DNA of 64,000 nt from Mesostigma viride. Taxonomy: Eukaryota; Streptophyta; Mesostigmatophyceae; Mesostigmatales; Mesostigmataceae. This document shows positions 1 to 12,143 of the stretch, in pieces. The position numbers were made by a program, and so were the translations under genes. Below the pieces are notes generated by a model. It made no database searches and was not told the origin of the DNA. It saw only the letters and a list, made by a program, of their open reading frames with translations. Location: contig RPFO01000041.1 in NCBI GenBank assembly GCA_009746045.1, positions 9,641,468 to 9,705,467 on the forward strand, given 5' to 3'. How positions within the stretch are numbered: position 1 is the stretch's first letter; each line of letters opens with the position of its first letter.

Positions 1-54
1 TCTACGGACGCCAGAGAAAGATACGGATAGCCGTTCTTTTGTAACGCATTCATA

Positions 55-83
55 GGGTGGTTTTACCGGATTAGGATACATTT
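55..83 (+). repeat. Left terminal inverted repeat
   Basis: Perfect 29-bp inverted match to 9435-9463. A second GGATACATTTGA motif follows at about 92, and the right end has the same motif just inside its TIR. Confidence 0.8.
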
Positions 84-767
84 TTTTGTCTAGGATACAT
101 TTGATGCACTGTGCAGTTTTCAGATGTGTTTGTGGGGGTTGATTGCGCCTAGCATGCATTTTATTGAAGCAATCAGTTTCCCAAGATATACATTATATAA
201 ACTAAGACAATTGACCCATTAACGCAATGAGACAACATCAATGAGACAACATATGCCAATTGAAGGCTGCCCGCAACTTTATTCCAAGCTCATTATTATA
301 TGATTCCAAGACCATAACTCTTCCAAGACCGTACATCTTCAAGATATAGCACTACAGACACCCACGCGGCTTCCGCGGTCATCACGCTCCTCCTCCAAGA
401 CAACTCAACCTTACAGGACGTTGGGCCATCATACGTCCGGAATAATTGTGTCACTTCTTACATAACCAAACTTTTTGAGGGATCGCCATGGTTGCATGGT
501 TTCAACACATGCGCCCTGCACTCATGTGCATCAAAGGTGTTGCGTAGTGCCAACTCAGTGTCAAAGAACTGATTCAATAATATTTCCCGTATGGCCATGA
601 GGGCCCACATGAGTTAAACATGGCCGAGATCGAGTGATTGCATCATCCTTCTTGGCGACATCGGTCTTGACGACGTCGATGGGGAAGACGGCAGCACCTG
701 CATGTGAACAAAAGAATCCATGAACTGTGGCATCCAAAGGCAACAACATATTAGCATCCCATTGAAC
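84..767. other. Non-coding left subterminal region
   Basis: No supported gene. GAGACAAC occurs twice near 229-250, and again in the right subterminal region near 9256 and 9317, so it may be a subterminal repeat of this element. Open frames that run in from the adjacent minisatellite are artefacts of that repeat. Confidence 0.6.
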
Positions 768-2905
768 ACGCAGCCACGCTGACCCGGCCATCCAGCCGCC
801 CACGCAGCCACAGAGCCAGCCAGCCACGCAGTGACGCACCCACCCAGCCACACATCCACGCATCCACGCACCCGGCCCCCCCCCCCCCAGCCAGCCACGC
901 AGCCACGCAGCCACGCAGCCACGCAGCCACGCAGCAGCGCAGCCACGCAGCCACACAGCCACGCACCCTCCTTTCCAGCCACGCAGCCACGCAGCCACGC
1001 AGCCACGCAGCCACGCAGCCACGCAGCCACGCAGCAGCGCAGCCACGCAGCCACACAGCCACGCACCCTCCTTTCCAGCCACGCAGCCACGCAGCCACGC
1101 AGCCACGCAGCCACGCAGCCACGCAGCCACGCAGCAGCGCAGCTACGCAGCCACACAGCCACGCACCCTCCTTTCCAGCCAAGCAGCCACGCAGCCACGC
1201 AGCCACGCAGCCACGCAGCCACGCAGCAGCGCAGCCACGCAGCCACACAGCCACGCACCCTCCTTTCCAGCCACGCAGCCACGCAGCCACGCAGCCACGC
1301 AGCAGCGCAGCCACGCAGCCACACAGCCACGCACCCTCCTTTCCAGCCAAGCAGCCACGCAGCCACGCAGCCACGCAGCCACGCAGCCACGCAGCCACAC
1401 AGCCACGCAGCCACGCAGCCACGCAGCAGCGCAGCCACGCAGCCACGCAGCCACGCAGCCACGCAGCAGCGCAGCCACGCAGCCACACAGCCACGCAGCC
1501 ACGCAGCCACGCAGCAGCGCAGCCACGCAGCAGCGCAGCCACGCAGCCACGCAGCAGCGCAGCCACGCAGCCACACAGCCACGCACCCTCCTTTCCAGCC
1601 ACGCAGCCACGCAGCCACGCAGCCACGCAGCAGCGCAGCCACGCAGCCACACAGCCACGCACCCTCCTTTCCAGCCACGCAGCCACGCAGCCACGCAGCC
1701 ACGCAGTGACGCAGCAGCGCAGCCACGCAGCCACACAGCCACGCACCCTCCTTTCCAGCCACGCAGCCACGCAGCCACGCAGCCACGCAGCCACGCAGCC
1801 ACGCAGCCACGCAGCCACGCAGCCACGCAGCCACGCAGCAGCGCAGCTACGCAGCCACACAGCCACGCACCCTCCTTTCCAGCCAAGCAGCCACGCAGCC
1901 ACGCAGCCACGCAGCCACGCAGCCACGCAGCAGCGCAGCCACGCAGCCACACAGCCACGCAGCCACACAGCCACGCACCCTCCTTTCCAGCCAAGCAGCC
2001 ACGCAGCCACGCAGCCACGCAGCCACGCAGCCACGCAGCAGCGCAGCCACGCAGCCCCACAGCCACGCAGCCACGCAGCCACGCAGCAGCGCAGCCACGC
2101 AGCCACGCAGCCACGCAGCCACGCAGCCACACAGCCACGCAGCCACACAGCCACGCAGCCACGCAGCCACGCAGCCACGCAGCCACGCAGCCACGCAGCC
2201 ACGCAGCCACGCAGCAGCGCAGCCACGCAGCCACACAGCCACGCACCCTCCTTTCCAGCCACGCAGCCACGCAGCCACGCAGCCACGCAGCAGCGCAGCC
2301 ACGCAGCCACACAGCCACGCACCCTCCTTTCCAGCCAAGCAGCCACGCAGCCACGCAGCCACACAGCCACGCAGCAGCGCAGCCACGCAGCCACACAGCC
2401 ACGCAGCCACGCAGCAGCGCAGCCACGCAGCCACGCAGCCACGCAGCAGCGCAGCCACGCAGCCACACAGCCACGCACCCTCCTTTCCAGCCACGCAGCC
2501 ACGCAGCCACGCAGCCACGCAGCATGCAGCGCAGCCACGCAGCCACACAGCCACGCACCCTCCTTTCCAGCCAAGCAGCCACGCAGCCACGCAGCCACGC
2601 AGCAGCGCAGCCACGCAGCCACACAGCCACGCACCCTCCTTTCCAGCCAAGCAGCCACGCAGCCACGCAGCAGCGCAGCCACGCAGCCACGCAGCAGCAC
2701 AGCCACGCAGCCACGCAGCAGCGCAGCCACGCAGCCACGCAGCAGCGCAGCCACGCAGCCACACAGCCACGCACCCTCCTTTCCAGCCAAGCAGCCACGC
2801 AGCCACGCAGCAGCGCAGCCACGCAGCCACGCAGCAGCGCAGCCACGCAGCCACACAGCCACGCACCCTCCTTTCCAGCCAAGTAGCCACGCAGTCACAC
2901 AGTCA
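768..2905. repeat. 8-bp minisatellite (CAGCCACG)n with higher-order structure
   Basis: About 2.1 kb of tandem CAGCCACG units, degenerate up to about 890 and then regular. CAGCAGCG and CAGCCACA variants occur at intervals, and the 14-base interruption ACCCTCCTTTCCAG appears 17 times by my count, giving higher-order blocks of roughly 75-130 bp, with a few longer gaps. Because the unit is 8 bp and lacks stop codons in most registers, long frames exist on both strands (up to 735 codons). They encode only an 8-residue repeat and I do not regard them as genes. Poly-C/CA runs flank it (876-889, 2908-2933). Confidence 0.9.
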
Positions 2906-2970
2906 AACCCCCCCACCCCCCCCCCCACACACACCCACCCACCCCACCCACTCAACACTACACGAATGAC

Positions 2971-3714
<744 letters not shown>

Positions 3715-3868
3715 AGTTCCCGTGGCTAGTGCCCATCATTCTTTCCACCTTGAGCGGGGCGAAGTCGCGAATTCAAGCGCGAAGTGCATTTGAATCAAGC
3801 GGGAACTGGGTGACACTGCTTGAAGACGTGCAGCTCCAAGGCATGCAAATGATGCAATGTATGAAAGA

Positions 3869-4410
3869 TACGATACGCAAAGTTCAGGTGTTCAGGTGAA
3901 GCCGTGAAGCCGTGAAGCCGTGAAGCCGTGAAGACGTGGTGAAGACAGGTGAAGACGCGGTGAAGACGTGAAGACGTGAAGACGTGAAGACGTGAAGACG
4001 TGAAGACACGATACGGCAAGTTCAGGTGAAGTTCAGGTGTTCAGGTGAAGCCGTGAAGACGTGAAGACGTGAAGCCGTGAAGACGTGGTGAAGACAGGTG
4101 AAGACGCGGTGAAGACAGGTGAAGACGCGGTGAAGACGTGAAGACGTGAAGACGTGAAGACACGATACGGCAAGTTCAGGTGAAGTTCAGGTGTTCAGGT
4201 GAAGCCGTGAAGACGTGAAGACGCGAAGACGTGAAGACGTGGTGAAGACAGGTGAAGACGCGCGGTGAAGACGTGAAGACGTGAAGACGTGCATGCAAGG
4301 TATCAAAGATACGATACGCCGCAAGTTCAGGTGAAGTCGTGAAGACGTGAAGACGTGAAGACCTGAAGACGTGAAGACGTGAAGACGTGAAGACCAGGAC
4401 TGTCACGTGA
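3869..4410. repeat. GTGAAGACG minisatellite with ~150-bp higher-order units
   Basis: The short unit GTGAAGAC(G) and its GTGAAGCC variant are packed into larger blocks. The block start ACGATACGGCAAGTTCAGG recurs at about 3870, 4011, 4161 and 4311, a period of 141-150 bp. It sits between the two divergent genes. Confidence 0.85.
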
Positions 4411-4499
4411 AGACTGGGACGTGAAGGCAAGTTGCAGCACTCGGCCGCTGCAGTCGCACGCAGGTAGAAACGAGTATTGCTGCTTGAATCTGTCAAGAC

Positions 4500-4885
4500 C
4501 CCATCGAATGTAAAACAGGTTTTTCGTAAAGAAATCCGATTTGTGGGCGGGCTTTACATATTGCTTCTGTCCAAGCACTACCGGATGTAAAACAGTATAC
4601 TTCTTGAAGAAATCAGTTGGGGCTTTGTTGGGCGTCACATTTGACCGGTGGGCGGAGTTTCCTGCTTCTGTGATGGCGCCATCGAATGTAGATCAGTAGA
4701 TTTTCTAAAGAAATCTGGGTTGTGGGCGGGGCCTTTATTGCTTGTGTCCATCCACCACCGGATGTAGAACAGTAGACTTATTGAAGAAATCAGTTTGGGG
4801 CTTTGTTGGGCGCCACATTTGAGCGGTGGGCGGGGTTTCTTGCTTCTGTCCAAGCACCACCGGGTGTAATACAGTAGATTTCCTA
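4500..4885. repeat. ~178-bp tandem repeat upstream of the transposase-like gene
   Basis: Two copies (about 4501-4679 and 4680-4857) plus a partial third reach to within 6 bp of the ATG at 4891. Each unit contains two related half-units with CACCGGATGTA or CATCGAATGTA, AAAGAAATC or AAGAAATCAG, and GTGGGCGGGG. The position suggests a repeated promoter or transposase-binding region; that is inference. Confidence 0.75.
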
Positions 4886-4890
4886 TTAAC

Positions 4891-7800
4891 ATGGATGAAG
4901 AATGGGACGTGCCAGACCTGGTGGATTCGGATGCGAGTTCTGAAGCTAGTTGGGGCGTGGATTCTGACGGCTCTGACGACGACCTGCTTCACACGGAAAT
5001 GGGGCCCGGCACGTCTTCCTCTCGAGCGAAGCGCAGTGGGAAGAAAGATGGCGCCCGGCTTCTCGCCTCCAAATTGCAGTCCGTTGACAAGGACATCGCC
5101 AAGGCCAGGAGTTGCGGTCCGACTTGTGGGGAGCATTGCCTCGAGAAGGTGGGCACCTTCCTTACCGATACTAGGTCGTGGACTGCCTTTCGAGAGTTCC
5201 TGTACAACCAAACGGACAAGCAGCGCATGGCCTCCCTTTGCGACGTGATCCGGTCGGCCGGCGTGGGCAACATCGAGGTAGAATCCCCTGCCGACGGTGG
5301 CCGTTACAAGAAGTACATCATTACCGGCCCTTTACACGTGGACGTGGTGATTGCGGGGTGCATGTATACACCGTCACCGGTTGTGCATCTGCCATCCGGA
5401 AGATGGCCGGCGTTACCCGGGCGACTTGGAACAATCTGGTGGCGTCGGTCGTGTCGGCGAAGGAGTATTTCCTGACCGTGCATCCCAACGACCTAGCGAC
5501 TTTCGGTGTTGGTCTGGAGCACGCACCAACTGAGCGTGATGCTCGGGGGCGTTCGGAGGTTGGCGAACACGCAGCAATGTGGATGCACGAGTTGGTGCAG
5601 CAGATGGCAGACCATGACCCGACTCATGCTGGCGTTGTCTTCATGGACGTCATGTCCATCAAGGAGATGCACGCCGTGTACGTTGAAGACGTGGTGGCAG
5701 AAGCGGGGGAAGGGGCCAAGGTGCTACTAGGCTGCAACGCATTCTACCGCATCTGGCGCACCTACTGCAAAGGCGACTGCCGGCGGCGGCGCAGCCGGCA
5801 CGCGGCGGGGCGGGGCAGTCGGCGGGCAGCGGGGCGGCGCAGCCGGCACGCGGCGGGGCGGGGCAGTCGGCGGGCGGTGGGGCGGGGCAGTCGGCGCACG
5901 GCGGGCCGGCGCAGCCGGCACGCGGCGGGGCGGGGCAGTCGACGGGCGGCGGGGCGGGGCAGCCGGTGCGCGGCAGGGCGGCGCCGTCGGCAGGCGGCGA
6001 GGTGGCGCAGCCAGCGCGCAGCGAGGTGGCAGCGGCGGCGCAGCCGGCATGCGGCGGGGCGGGGCTGTCGACGGGCGGCGGGGCGGGGCAGTCGACGGGC
6101 GGCGGGGCAGGGCCGTCGGCGCGCGGGGGCCAGCGGCGCTGCCGGCGCGCATGGGCGGCGGGCCGGCGCAGCTGGCATGCGGCGGGGCGGGGCTGACGGG
6201 CGGCGGGGCAGGGCCGTCGGCGCGCGGGGGCCAGCGGCGCTGCCGGTGCGCGCGGGCGGCGGGCCGGCGCACCTGGCATGCGGCGGGGCAGGGCTGTCGA
6301 CGGGCGGCGGGGCGGGGCAGTCGACGGGCGGCGGGGCAGGGCCAGCGGCGCTGCCGGCGCGCGTGGGCGGCGGGCCGGCGCAGCTGGCATGCGGCGGGGC
6401 GGGGCTGTCAACGGGCGGCGGGGCGGGGCAGTCGACGGGCGGCGGGGCAGGGCCGTCGCGCGCGGGGGCCAGCGGCGCTGCCGGCGCGCGTGGGCGGCGG
6501 GCCGGCGCAGCTGGCATGCGGCGGGGCGGGGCAGTCGACGGGCGGCGGGGCGGGGCAGCCGGGCGCGGCGGGGCGGCGGGCGGCGGAGCGGCGGAGCGGC
6601 ACAGCCGGTGCCTGAAAAACGCGGTCGCTCAATGAAGGTGCACCACGCCGTCTTCTTCCAGGTACAGGGCAACACAGAGACCTGGTTGTCCTACCGGACC
6701 ACGGAGTCCCAAAAGACGCCGTGGCAGCCCGCGGGGACTCGACAGGAAGGCGCGCCACGGTGCGGGAAGGCGATGACACAGCCATACAGGTTTGATGCGG
6801 AGGGGCGGCCGCTGTTTGGCGTCCGACTTGTGGATCCAGACCGCATTCCGATGTTGCAGGACACCCCAGCCTTCGCACCATTGAACATGGAGTTTCTGGG
6901 GAAGGAGCTGGAGTCGATCAAAACAAGGGTCGAGAAGTTGCCCCATGGCATCTGGCAGTGGTACTTTCCGCCCGACACCATCAAGCCAAACAAGGCCTTT
7001 TTTCGCAAGTCAAGTCCCACATGCCCCTGAGGAGGTGCCTGAGGAGTGGCGCCCTTTGCCGTGGCCATCTCGCGCGGACATCTCCGCCCTGCGTGAGCAC
7101 GATGCAGCGCCTGAACCACCACCGACGCAAGAAGAGCACTTCATGGCGTTGGTCGACGCAGAGGCGGTGCGCGTCACCCCGCTGGTAGACCGAGTTCGTC
7201 ATGATGGCCACACACAGCAGGAATGGGCGGCAGAAGACAGGGCCATGGCAGCCAAGGTCGCTTACTTGAAGCGCATGCAAGGCGTTGAGAAAGGCTCCGC
7301 TGTTCTATACTGGCACCCTTCAGCTGGTATTCTCTGCAACTCGAAGCTCACGTGGACTCCAGTCCTCGTTGGCATCATCAAGGAGGTGGTTGCGAAGGAG
7401 GATGGCGGCCAACCTTCTATTGAGCTCTTTGTATACCGCGCTAAGCATTTGCATGACACGTGGCACCCGTGGAATACAGACATTGCGCAATGGCCCCATC
7501 CGCCAACCACTGCGGCGCACACGGTGATCATCACCGCCTCAGACCTCGTCTTGACACAAGTGGTGGGCAAGCGAGGTCAGCCGCCCCATGGAGTCTCCTT
7601 GGGTGCGAACAAAAAGCTCACCAAGGAGTGCCTAAAGGCGCTGAAGGAGGTGCCCTATGACGCGGAACACCCGGTCGTGAAGTGGCAAGATGCTGAATGC
7701 TCGAAGGGCATCGTCGGCATGGCGAAGGCATGCTGGGAAGGCGTAACGCTGCAGGTCAAGAGTGGCAGCCGCAACCTCGTAGGGCAAGTCGTGTGTCATT

Positions 7801-8162
7801 GGGCGTCGGAGCGTGTGACATCCGCGGACGGTCGCACCGAAAGCCGGGACGGCAGGTACCATGGTCGTGTCGCTGTTGTCGACACGCAAAACGACATGGT
7901 AGCCATGTACTGGGGTGCCCGTTGGGAGGAGGACGCGGTTTCTTGCGTGCCTCTCCACGAGCTGGAGGCACAGATCTGCGGGTGCCCCGGTGTGGTCGTC
8001 CCTGCGTTGCAAGCGCCGGATATCACCCTGGCCGAGGCTCGATTGCGCGAGATGGTTCCACCCAGCGACGTTGTGGCGGAGAACAACAACGCAGGCGCCT
8101 CCCGGCGTCGGAAGCGAGCGCTCATCCTTGCCGATGACGATGACGACGACGACGACTGCTGA
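4891..8162 (+). pseudogene. Broken DDE-transposase-like gene with its core replaced by a GC minisatellite
   Basis: The N-terminal part (from ATG 4891) has an acidic start and a Cys pair near RSCGPTCGEHCLEK. The frame shifts near 5370 and continues with SAIRKMAGVTRATW, then MSIKEMHAVYVEDVV and NAFYRIWRTYC ending near 5768. That series (helix-turn-helix-like segment, then a short motif ending in FxRIW) resembles the region before the catalytic domain of a widespread group of eukaryotic transposase-like proteins that I cannot name with certainty. A coding-like C-terminal part resumes near 6630 (MKVHHAVFFQVQGNTETW), shifts frame at a T run near 7000 and continues to 8162, ending in an Asp-rich tail. 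Between 5768 and 6612 there is only GC-rich repeat, where catalytic acidic residues would be expected. Two frameshifts plus loss of the core make it non-functional as it stands. A spliced gene is the alternative. Confidence 0.5.
5768..6612. repeat. GC-rich minisatellite inside the transposase-like gene
   Basis: Tandem GGCGGGGCGGGGCAGTCG-type units with CGGCACGCGGCGG and CGGCATGCGGCGG variants, almost all G and C. Long frames cross it on both strands and encode only Arg/Gly/Ala or Pro/Ala/Arg repeats. It begins and ends abruptly within otherwise coding-like sequence. Confidence 0.85.
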
Positions 8163-8379
8163 AGCGCAAGCAGCGTTGTTGTCATTGAGCTGCTCATGTG
8201 CTGCTGCTGCTGCTGTGCTGCCATGCTATTGCTGCTGCATTGCTGCCGTGCTGCTGCTGTGCTATTGTGCTGATGTGTTGCTGCATTGCTGCCGTGCCGC
8301 TGATGTATTGCTGTCGTGCTGCTGTGTTGATGCACTGCTGCATTGCTGCCGTGCTGCTGAGCTAGTACTGCCTATTAGT

Positions 8380-8421
8380 GAATTTCCTATCAATGGACTA
8401 TAGTCCACTGATAGGAAATTC
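8380..8421. repeat. 42-bp near-perfect palindrome
   Basis: GAATTTCCTATCAATGGACT is followed with no loop by its near-perfect reverse complement (one mismatched pair). Weaker pairing extends outward to about 8360-8441. It interrupts a CTG-rich stretch and looks like a small fold-back insertion. Confidence 0.8.
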
Positions 8422-9327
8422 AGGAATCGGCATACTAAGTTGCTGCTGCGCTGACTTGTGCTCCTGCTATGCGGCCGTGTTGATGTGCTACAGTTGTGCT
8501 GCTGCTGTGCTACGGTCATGCTGCTGCTGTGTTGCTGGGCTGATGTGTTGTTGCATTGATGTAGTGGCTATTGTTCCGCTACTACAATTTGCTACTGATG
8601 CCGCTGCTGGTGCTTTTTTGCATGTCAGTGCCCGCTATGTTCACACCACTGTTGCCGCGGTTGGTATCGCGTGATTTCCACCGGTTGTGCGTTGACATGT
8701 GTTACTCATGCATTTGCCCCTATATTTGGTAGCACGCGGTTTCGCGTTAGTTAGGTGCAGACAGCTGCATGTAGACAAACATCTTGTTTAAGTCGGTCAA
8801 TTAACTGTTCTTGACGCATCATGGTCCAAGTCGACCGACCTGTAGGGACCAGTAGAGCAATTGTCTAGGAGAAAGAGCGTGATCGCTGCAGAAGCCGCGT
8901 GGCAGCCGTGGCTGTACCTGTAGTACGACCTGCATATATATGGATACTGTATTTGGATACTGGGTTGTTTATCAATTCTGGTTTTAATTTATTTAGTGTA
9001 CCTGGTGTTGGCATGCCAACTCAGTGCTAAACTACTTTATGCACAATGATGCAACTTGATGCTATAGTGACGTGCCACGATGTAACTTTATTAACTTCAC
9101 CATTAGTCATGGGGTCAATAGGATTGCTCATTATGCCATGTTAACATGAACCATGGGTTACGTAATAGTGAAAACAGTAATCATGATGCTCCACTTGAAG
9201 TCTCCAACATGGTCATGTTTGGAATTTTATTGATCATATTACAATATATGAAAAGAGACAACAAACGTGGAAGCATGGCACGCCGAGGCCGATAATATAT
9301 GTGTGAAATATGAAAAGAGACAACATC

Positions 9328-9360
9328 TTTGGCAAGCATGATCATATCATGCTTGCCAAA
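9328..9360. repeat. 33-bp perfect hairpin
   Basis: Two 15-bp arms, TTTGGCAAGCATGAT and its complement, are separated by CAT. It lies about 75 bp inside the right TIR. Confidence 0.9.
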
Positions 9361-9434
9361 CATATGAATGATATCGACCATGTCCAGAAACCATGTTTGC
9401 CAATGGTGCATTTAGGATACATTTGAAGCCGTGC

Positions 9435-9463
9435 AAATGTATCCTAATCCGGTAAAACCACCC
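9435..9463 (-). repeat. Right terminal inverted repeat
   Basis: Reverse complement of 55-83 without mismatch. With the preceding TAGGATACATTTGAAG it forms a small hairpin, so the tip of the element can fold on itself. Confidence 0.8.
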
Positions 9464-11296
9464 ATACGGATCCTTGTTCTGTATGATCAGACGCCGCGAT
9501 GGCTTCCGGATGAAGGCAGGTCGCTGTTGGAAATGGCCAAAAATTACAAATGCGCGCGGGCGTGCAAGCTAGTCGCATATATACGTAATGGCCAGTGCGG
9601 AGTTGCGGCGTTAGGAAGAGACCGCCACAAGCTGTGCTTGCGCATGTCGCCGGTCGCGTACTAAGTGGGAAACATGATGACTTACCCTACCATCTCGAAG
9701 GGCGTGGCCCGCTTGATGCAGCGCAATGCTGCATTTTTTCTGCTACTTTGGGCCTTGAAATTTTCCACACGAATTTTTCTGGGCACCCAATCACCGCCAC
9801 CTCCTACAGGATCGGTTTAGAGGGCTTGCTCGCGTCAATCAGCCTCTGCATGTCCATTATAGTACTTCGAACTAAGATTTGTCATGTCATTTTGTCATCG
9901 CGCTGGGCCAGCACCCGATGCTCTTTACATAATAAACAGCACCTCTCTACTCAGATTACGGGCATATTGCATCATATAACTTCCTGCAGCGGTCCACTTT
10001 CTGGACTCGCCAACAGTTTATGCTGCAACGTGCAGACCTCACCCGAGTCCGGAAAGCACTCCGGATTCCCGACGTATTTACAACGTTGGCCAGGTTTTGA
10101 GTGAGAACACTATTCCTGGACGCATGGCGATCCAACGCCGTTGAAGGGCTAGGTTGTTTAAATTAAATTTAATCAAATTATAACACATCAAGGAGACAAC
10201 CAGCGCATATATATCTCCGTGGGAAACATATGTAACACATATCACTGAGAATGAGCATGTTTTGAAATACATTATAGGCTACAACCTAGTGGTTTTTAAT
10301 AATTTTATGGTACAACCTGAATGTGGGGGATGTAAACAGCAACCAACTCAGGGTGCACTACAAGGTGCACCTGCACCACCATGATGATGTATCATACCTA
10401 AAAGGCCTGGCATGGGGTGGAAGATGATCATGGCTAGGCAACAGCTAGGGCAAGGCATCTCAGCAGAGAGTAACTCTAGGACTAGGTTATATCAAGGAGA
10501 CAACCAATGAACGCAGGCCAGAAGGTTATATGGTTAAACAATTGAGTATACAGCGTGTAGCCGAATGTAATACTTTGCGTACGTGAGACAACTACTTAAT
10601 TTTAGTTTTACTTATTAGTGGTCTCACTTATTAATATTAATTTTAACATTGATACTGATGGGGCCTTATATATTAGTAAGTAATGAGACAACCATTGAAC
10701 TTTAAAGATTGAAATTAGTATGATAGTCTGGAGGAGTTTTTCAAGTAGTTGCCTCACTTCATACATGCAAGTAGTTGTCTCACTTCATAAAGCAATAAAT
10801 TAAAATAATTGTCTCACCTAATAAATTAGATGCATGGCGTGCCAACGCGGCCATGCCTTTTCAGGCACATTCTACCTTTGTTTAACCCAACCTGTCTTTA
10901 ACTAATAATCACTTCTAACAATATCGAAGAGGCAACAAGCGCAGGCCAGACATCGGGAATCACTTCATATTATTAGATGAGACAACATTATCAAGGAGAC
11001 AATATAATGGTTCTACAGCTCTGTTGCCATGTTGGTTGTGTCATCACAATGGCACAGTTGCTAAACAAGTTGGCCCCCCTTTTATCGAAGAACGGAGTCA
11101 ATGCTACGGAGACACGAGTTAGTGCTTCACTGAGTTATAATGGCACATGGGCCTTGCCATAAAGAGATTTAAGCCATGGCCTTTTTACGCAAGTCAAGAC
11201 GTGACCACTGTTAGGATGCAACGGTACAAGGTCGCCTCAAGTATCAATGAGACCTTGGTAGCAAGGCCTATCACTACAAAAGAGCTCACAAATGCA
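9464..11296. other. Gene-poor region with a GAGACAAC/GTTGTCTC cluster
   Basis: No gene is supported. The longest frame (9595-10104, plus) shows no recognisable motif. Between about 10185 and 11005 the octamer GAGACAAC, its complement and one-base variants recur at least nine times, often as ATCAAGGAGACAACCA. The stretch near 10150-10250 resembles the arm of the fold-back element at 25911 (AAATTATAACA and GTAACACATAT). Confidence 0.5.
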
Positions 11297-12076
11297 TTAT
11301 GGATAAAAAAGCGCATGGAATCGCAGCACTGTAGTGAAGGTACCGCAAGGCGCAATCAGTTTCTCAGCCAGGACCAACAGGCGCGTCAAATGACATCCCC
11401 ACTTGTTTGCCATCACCTTGAAAAGGAAATCAGTCTGCTTTCCCATTTCCTCAAGCTGCCCACCCATCTCGTCATCTTCCTCCCACTCTTCCTCTTCCCC
11501 TGTATACTCCTCTCCTGCCTGACCCCCTTCCTGTGACTCGTCCGGCTGCTCGCCTGCCGGGGGTTCACGGTCAGGGGCTGCTCATTGCTGCCCCTCGACG
11601 ACTTCGCCGCCGCCCTAACATGTGCGCCGATCTCTTCAGGGCGGGCGTCCTGCAGGGGCACCTTCCCTTGTTTCTTTTTCGTCTAGTAGGCCAACACCTC
11701 CAAGCCCATCACCACCTTGGTCAAATGCAGGATCTCCTGCTCGACACTGGAGTCTGGGTCGTCGAGGTCCACAGGAGAGGCCTTCTTTTGTTTCAAAGCG
11801 GCCTTCAGCGCCTTGTATTGCTTTTGGCATTTGTCCCCTGTGGCTTACCCCTTAGGCAGCCTGTCTTAGGGTTCGATGAATTCCATGTTTGTATCCAGGT
11901 CGGCCGCCACCTCGTCCCAGCCAATCTGCCGAGGGATCTTTGCGTTCTTGTTGCCCCCACGGTCCCGCTGGGTGGGCTGCCAGCGAGAAAACCACCACCC
12001 GGCCAGTGTTGAGGCGCTTCAGCAATGCCTGCTTGGCTGGCTTCGACCACTTCATGGCGGCATCATGCACTACCAT
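11297..12076 (-). pseudogene. Decayed Myb/SANT (trihelix)-like gene
   Basis: Reading the minus strand from ATG 12076 gives MKWSKPAKQALLKRL. After a one-base shift near 11990 it continues with NAKIPRQIGWDEVAADL, then after stops and a further shift near 11850 with KCQKQYKALKAALKQKK and DPDSSVEQEILHLTKVV. After a stop near 11685 and one more frame change an acidic stretch (EEYTGEEEEWEEDDEMGG) ends at TAA 11297. A Trp near the start, a central W, then QCxxKYxxLK is the pattern of trihelix/MADF-type DNA-binding domains, so I read this as a relic of such a gene. Proteins of this class are host transcription factors and also accessory proteins of Harbinger-type transposons. No TIR was found next to it. 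Introns could explain some frame changes, but the in-frame stops argue for decay. Confidence 0.4.
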
Positions 12077-12143
12077 GTCGTAGGTAGCTGAGATAGATTA
12101 GACCGGTAGGACTGTTTGCACCCATCCATCCATCCATCGGGGT

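Larger units (their letters stand above)
8163..9434. other. 3' flank of the transposase-like gene and right subterminal region
   Basis: 8163-8570 is rich in GCTGCTG/GTGCTG repeats. The rest is unique, AT-richer DNA with no supported gene. It contains two strong palindromes, listed separately, and GAGACAAC near 9256 and 9317. Confidence 0.6.

Noticed and set aside
3869-4885. CRISPR-like array
   Set aside because: Repeats are contiguous tandem units without unique spacers, in eukaryotic DNA.
5659-6675. Long minus-strand Pro/Ala/Arg frames and plus-strand Gly/Arg/Ala frames
   Set aside because: Products of the GC-rich minisatellite, without independent coding evidence.
9595-10104. 169-codon plus-strand frame
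   Set aside because: No motif, no codon pattern, and surrounded by non-coding DNA; chance frame likely.
11533-12012. 159-codon plus-strand frame
   Set aside because: Antisense to the more convincing Myb/SANT-like relic; Leu/Pro-rich mirror of it.
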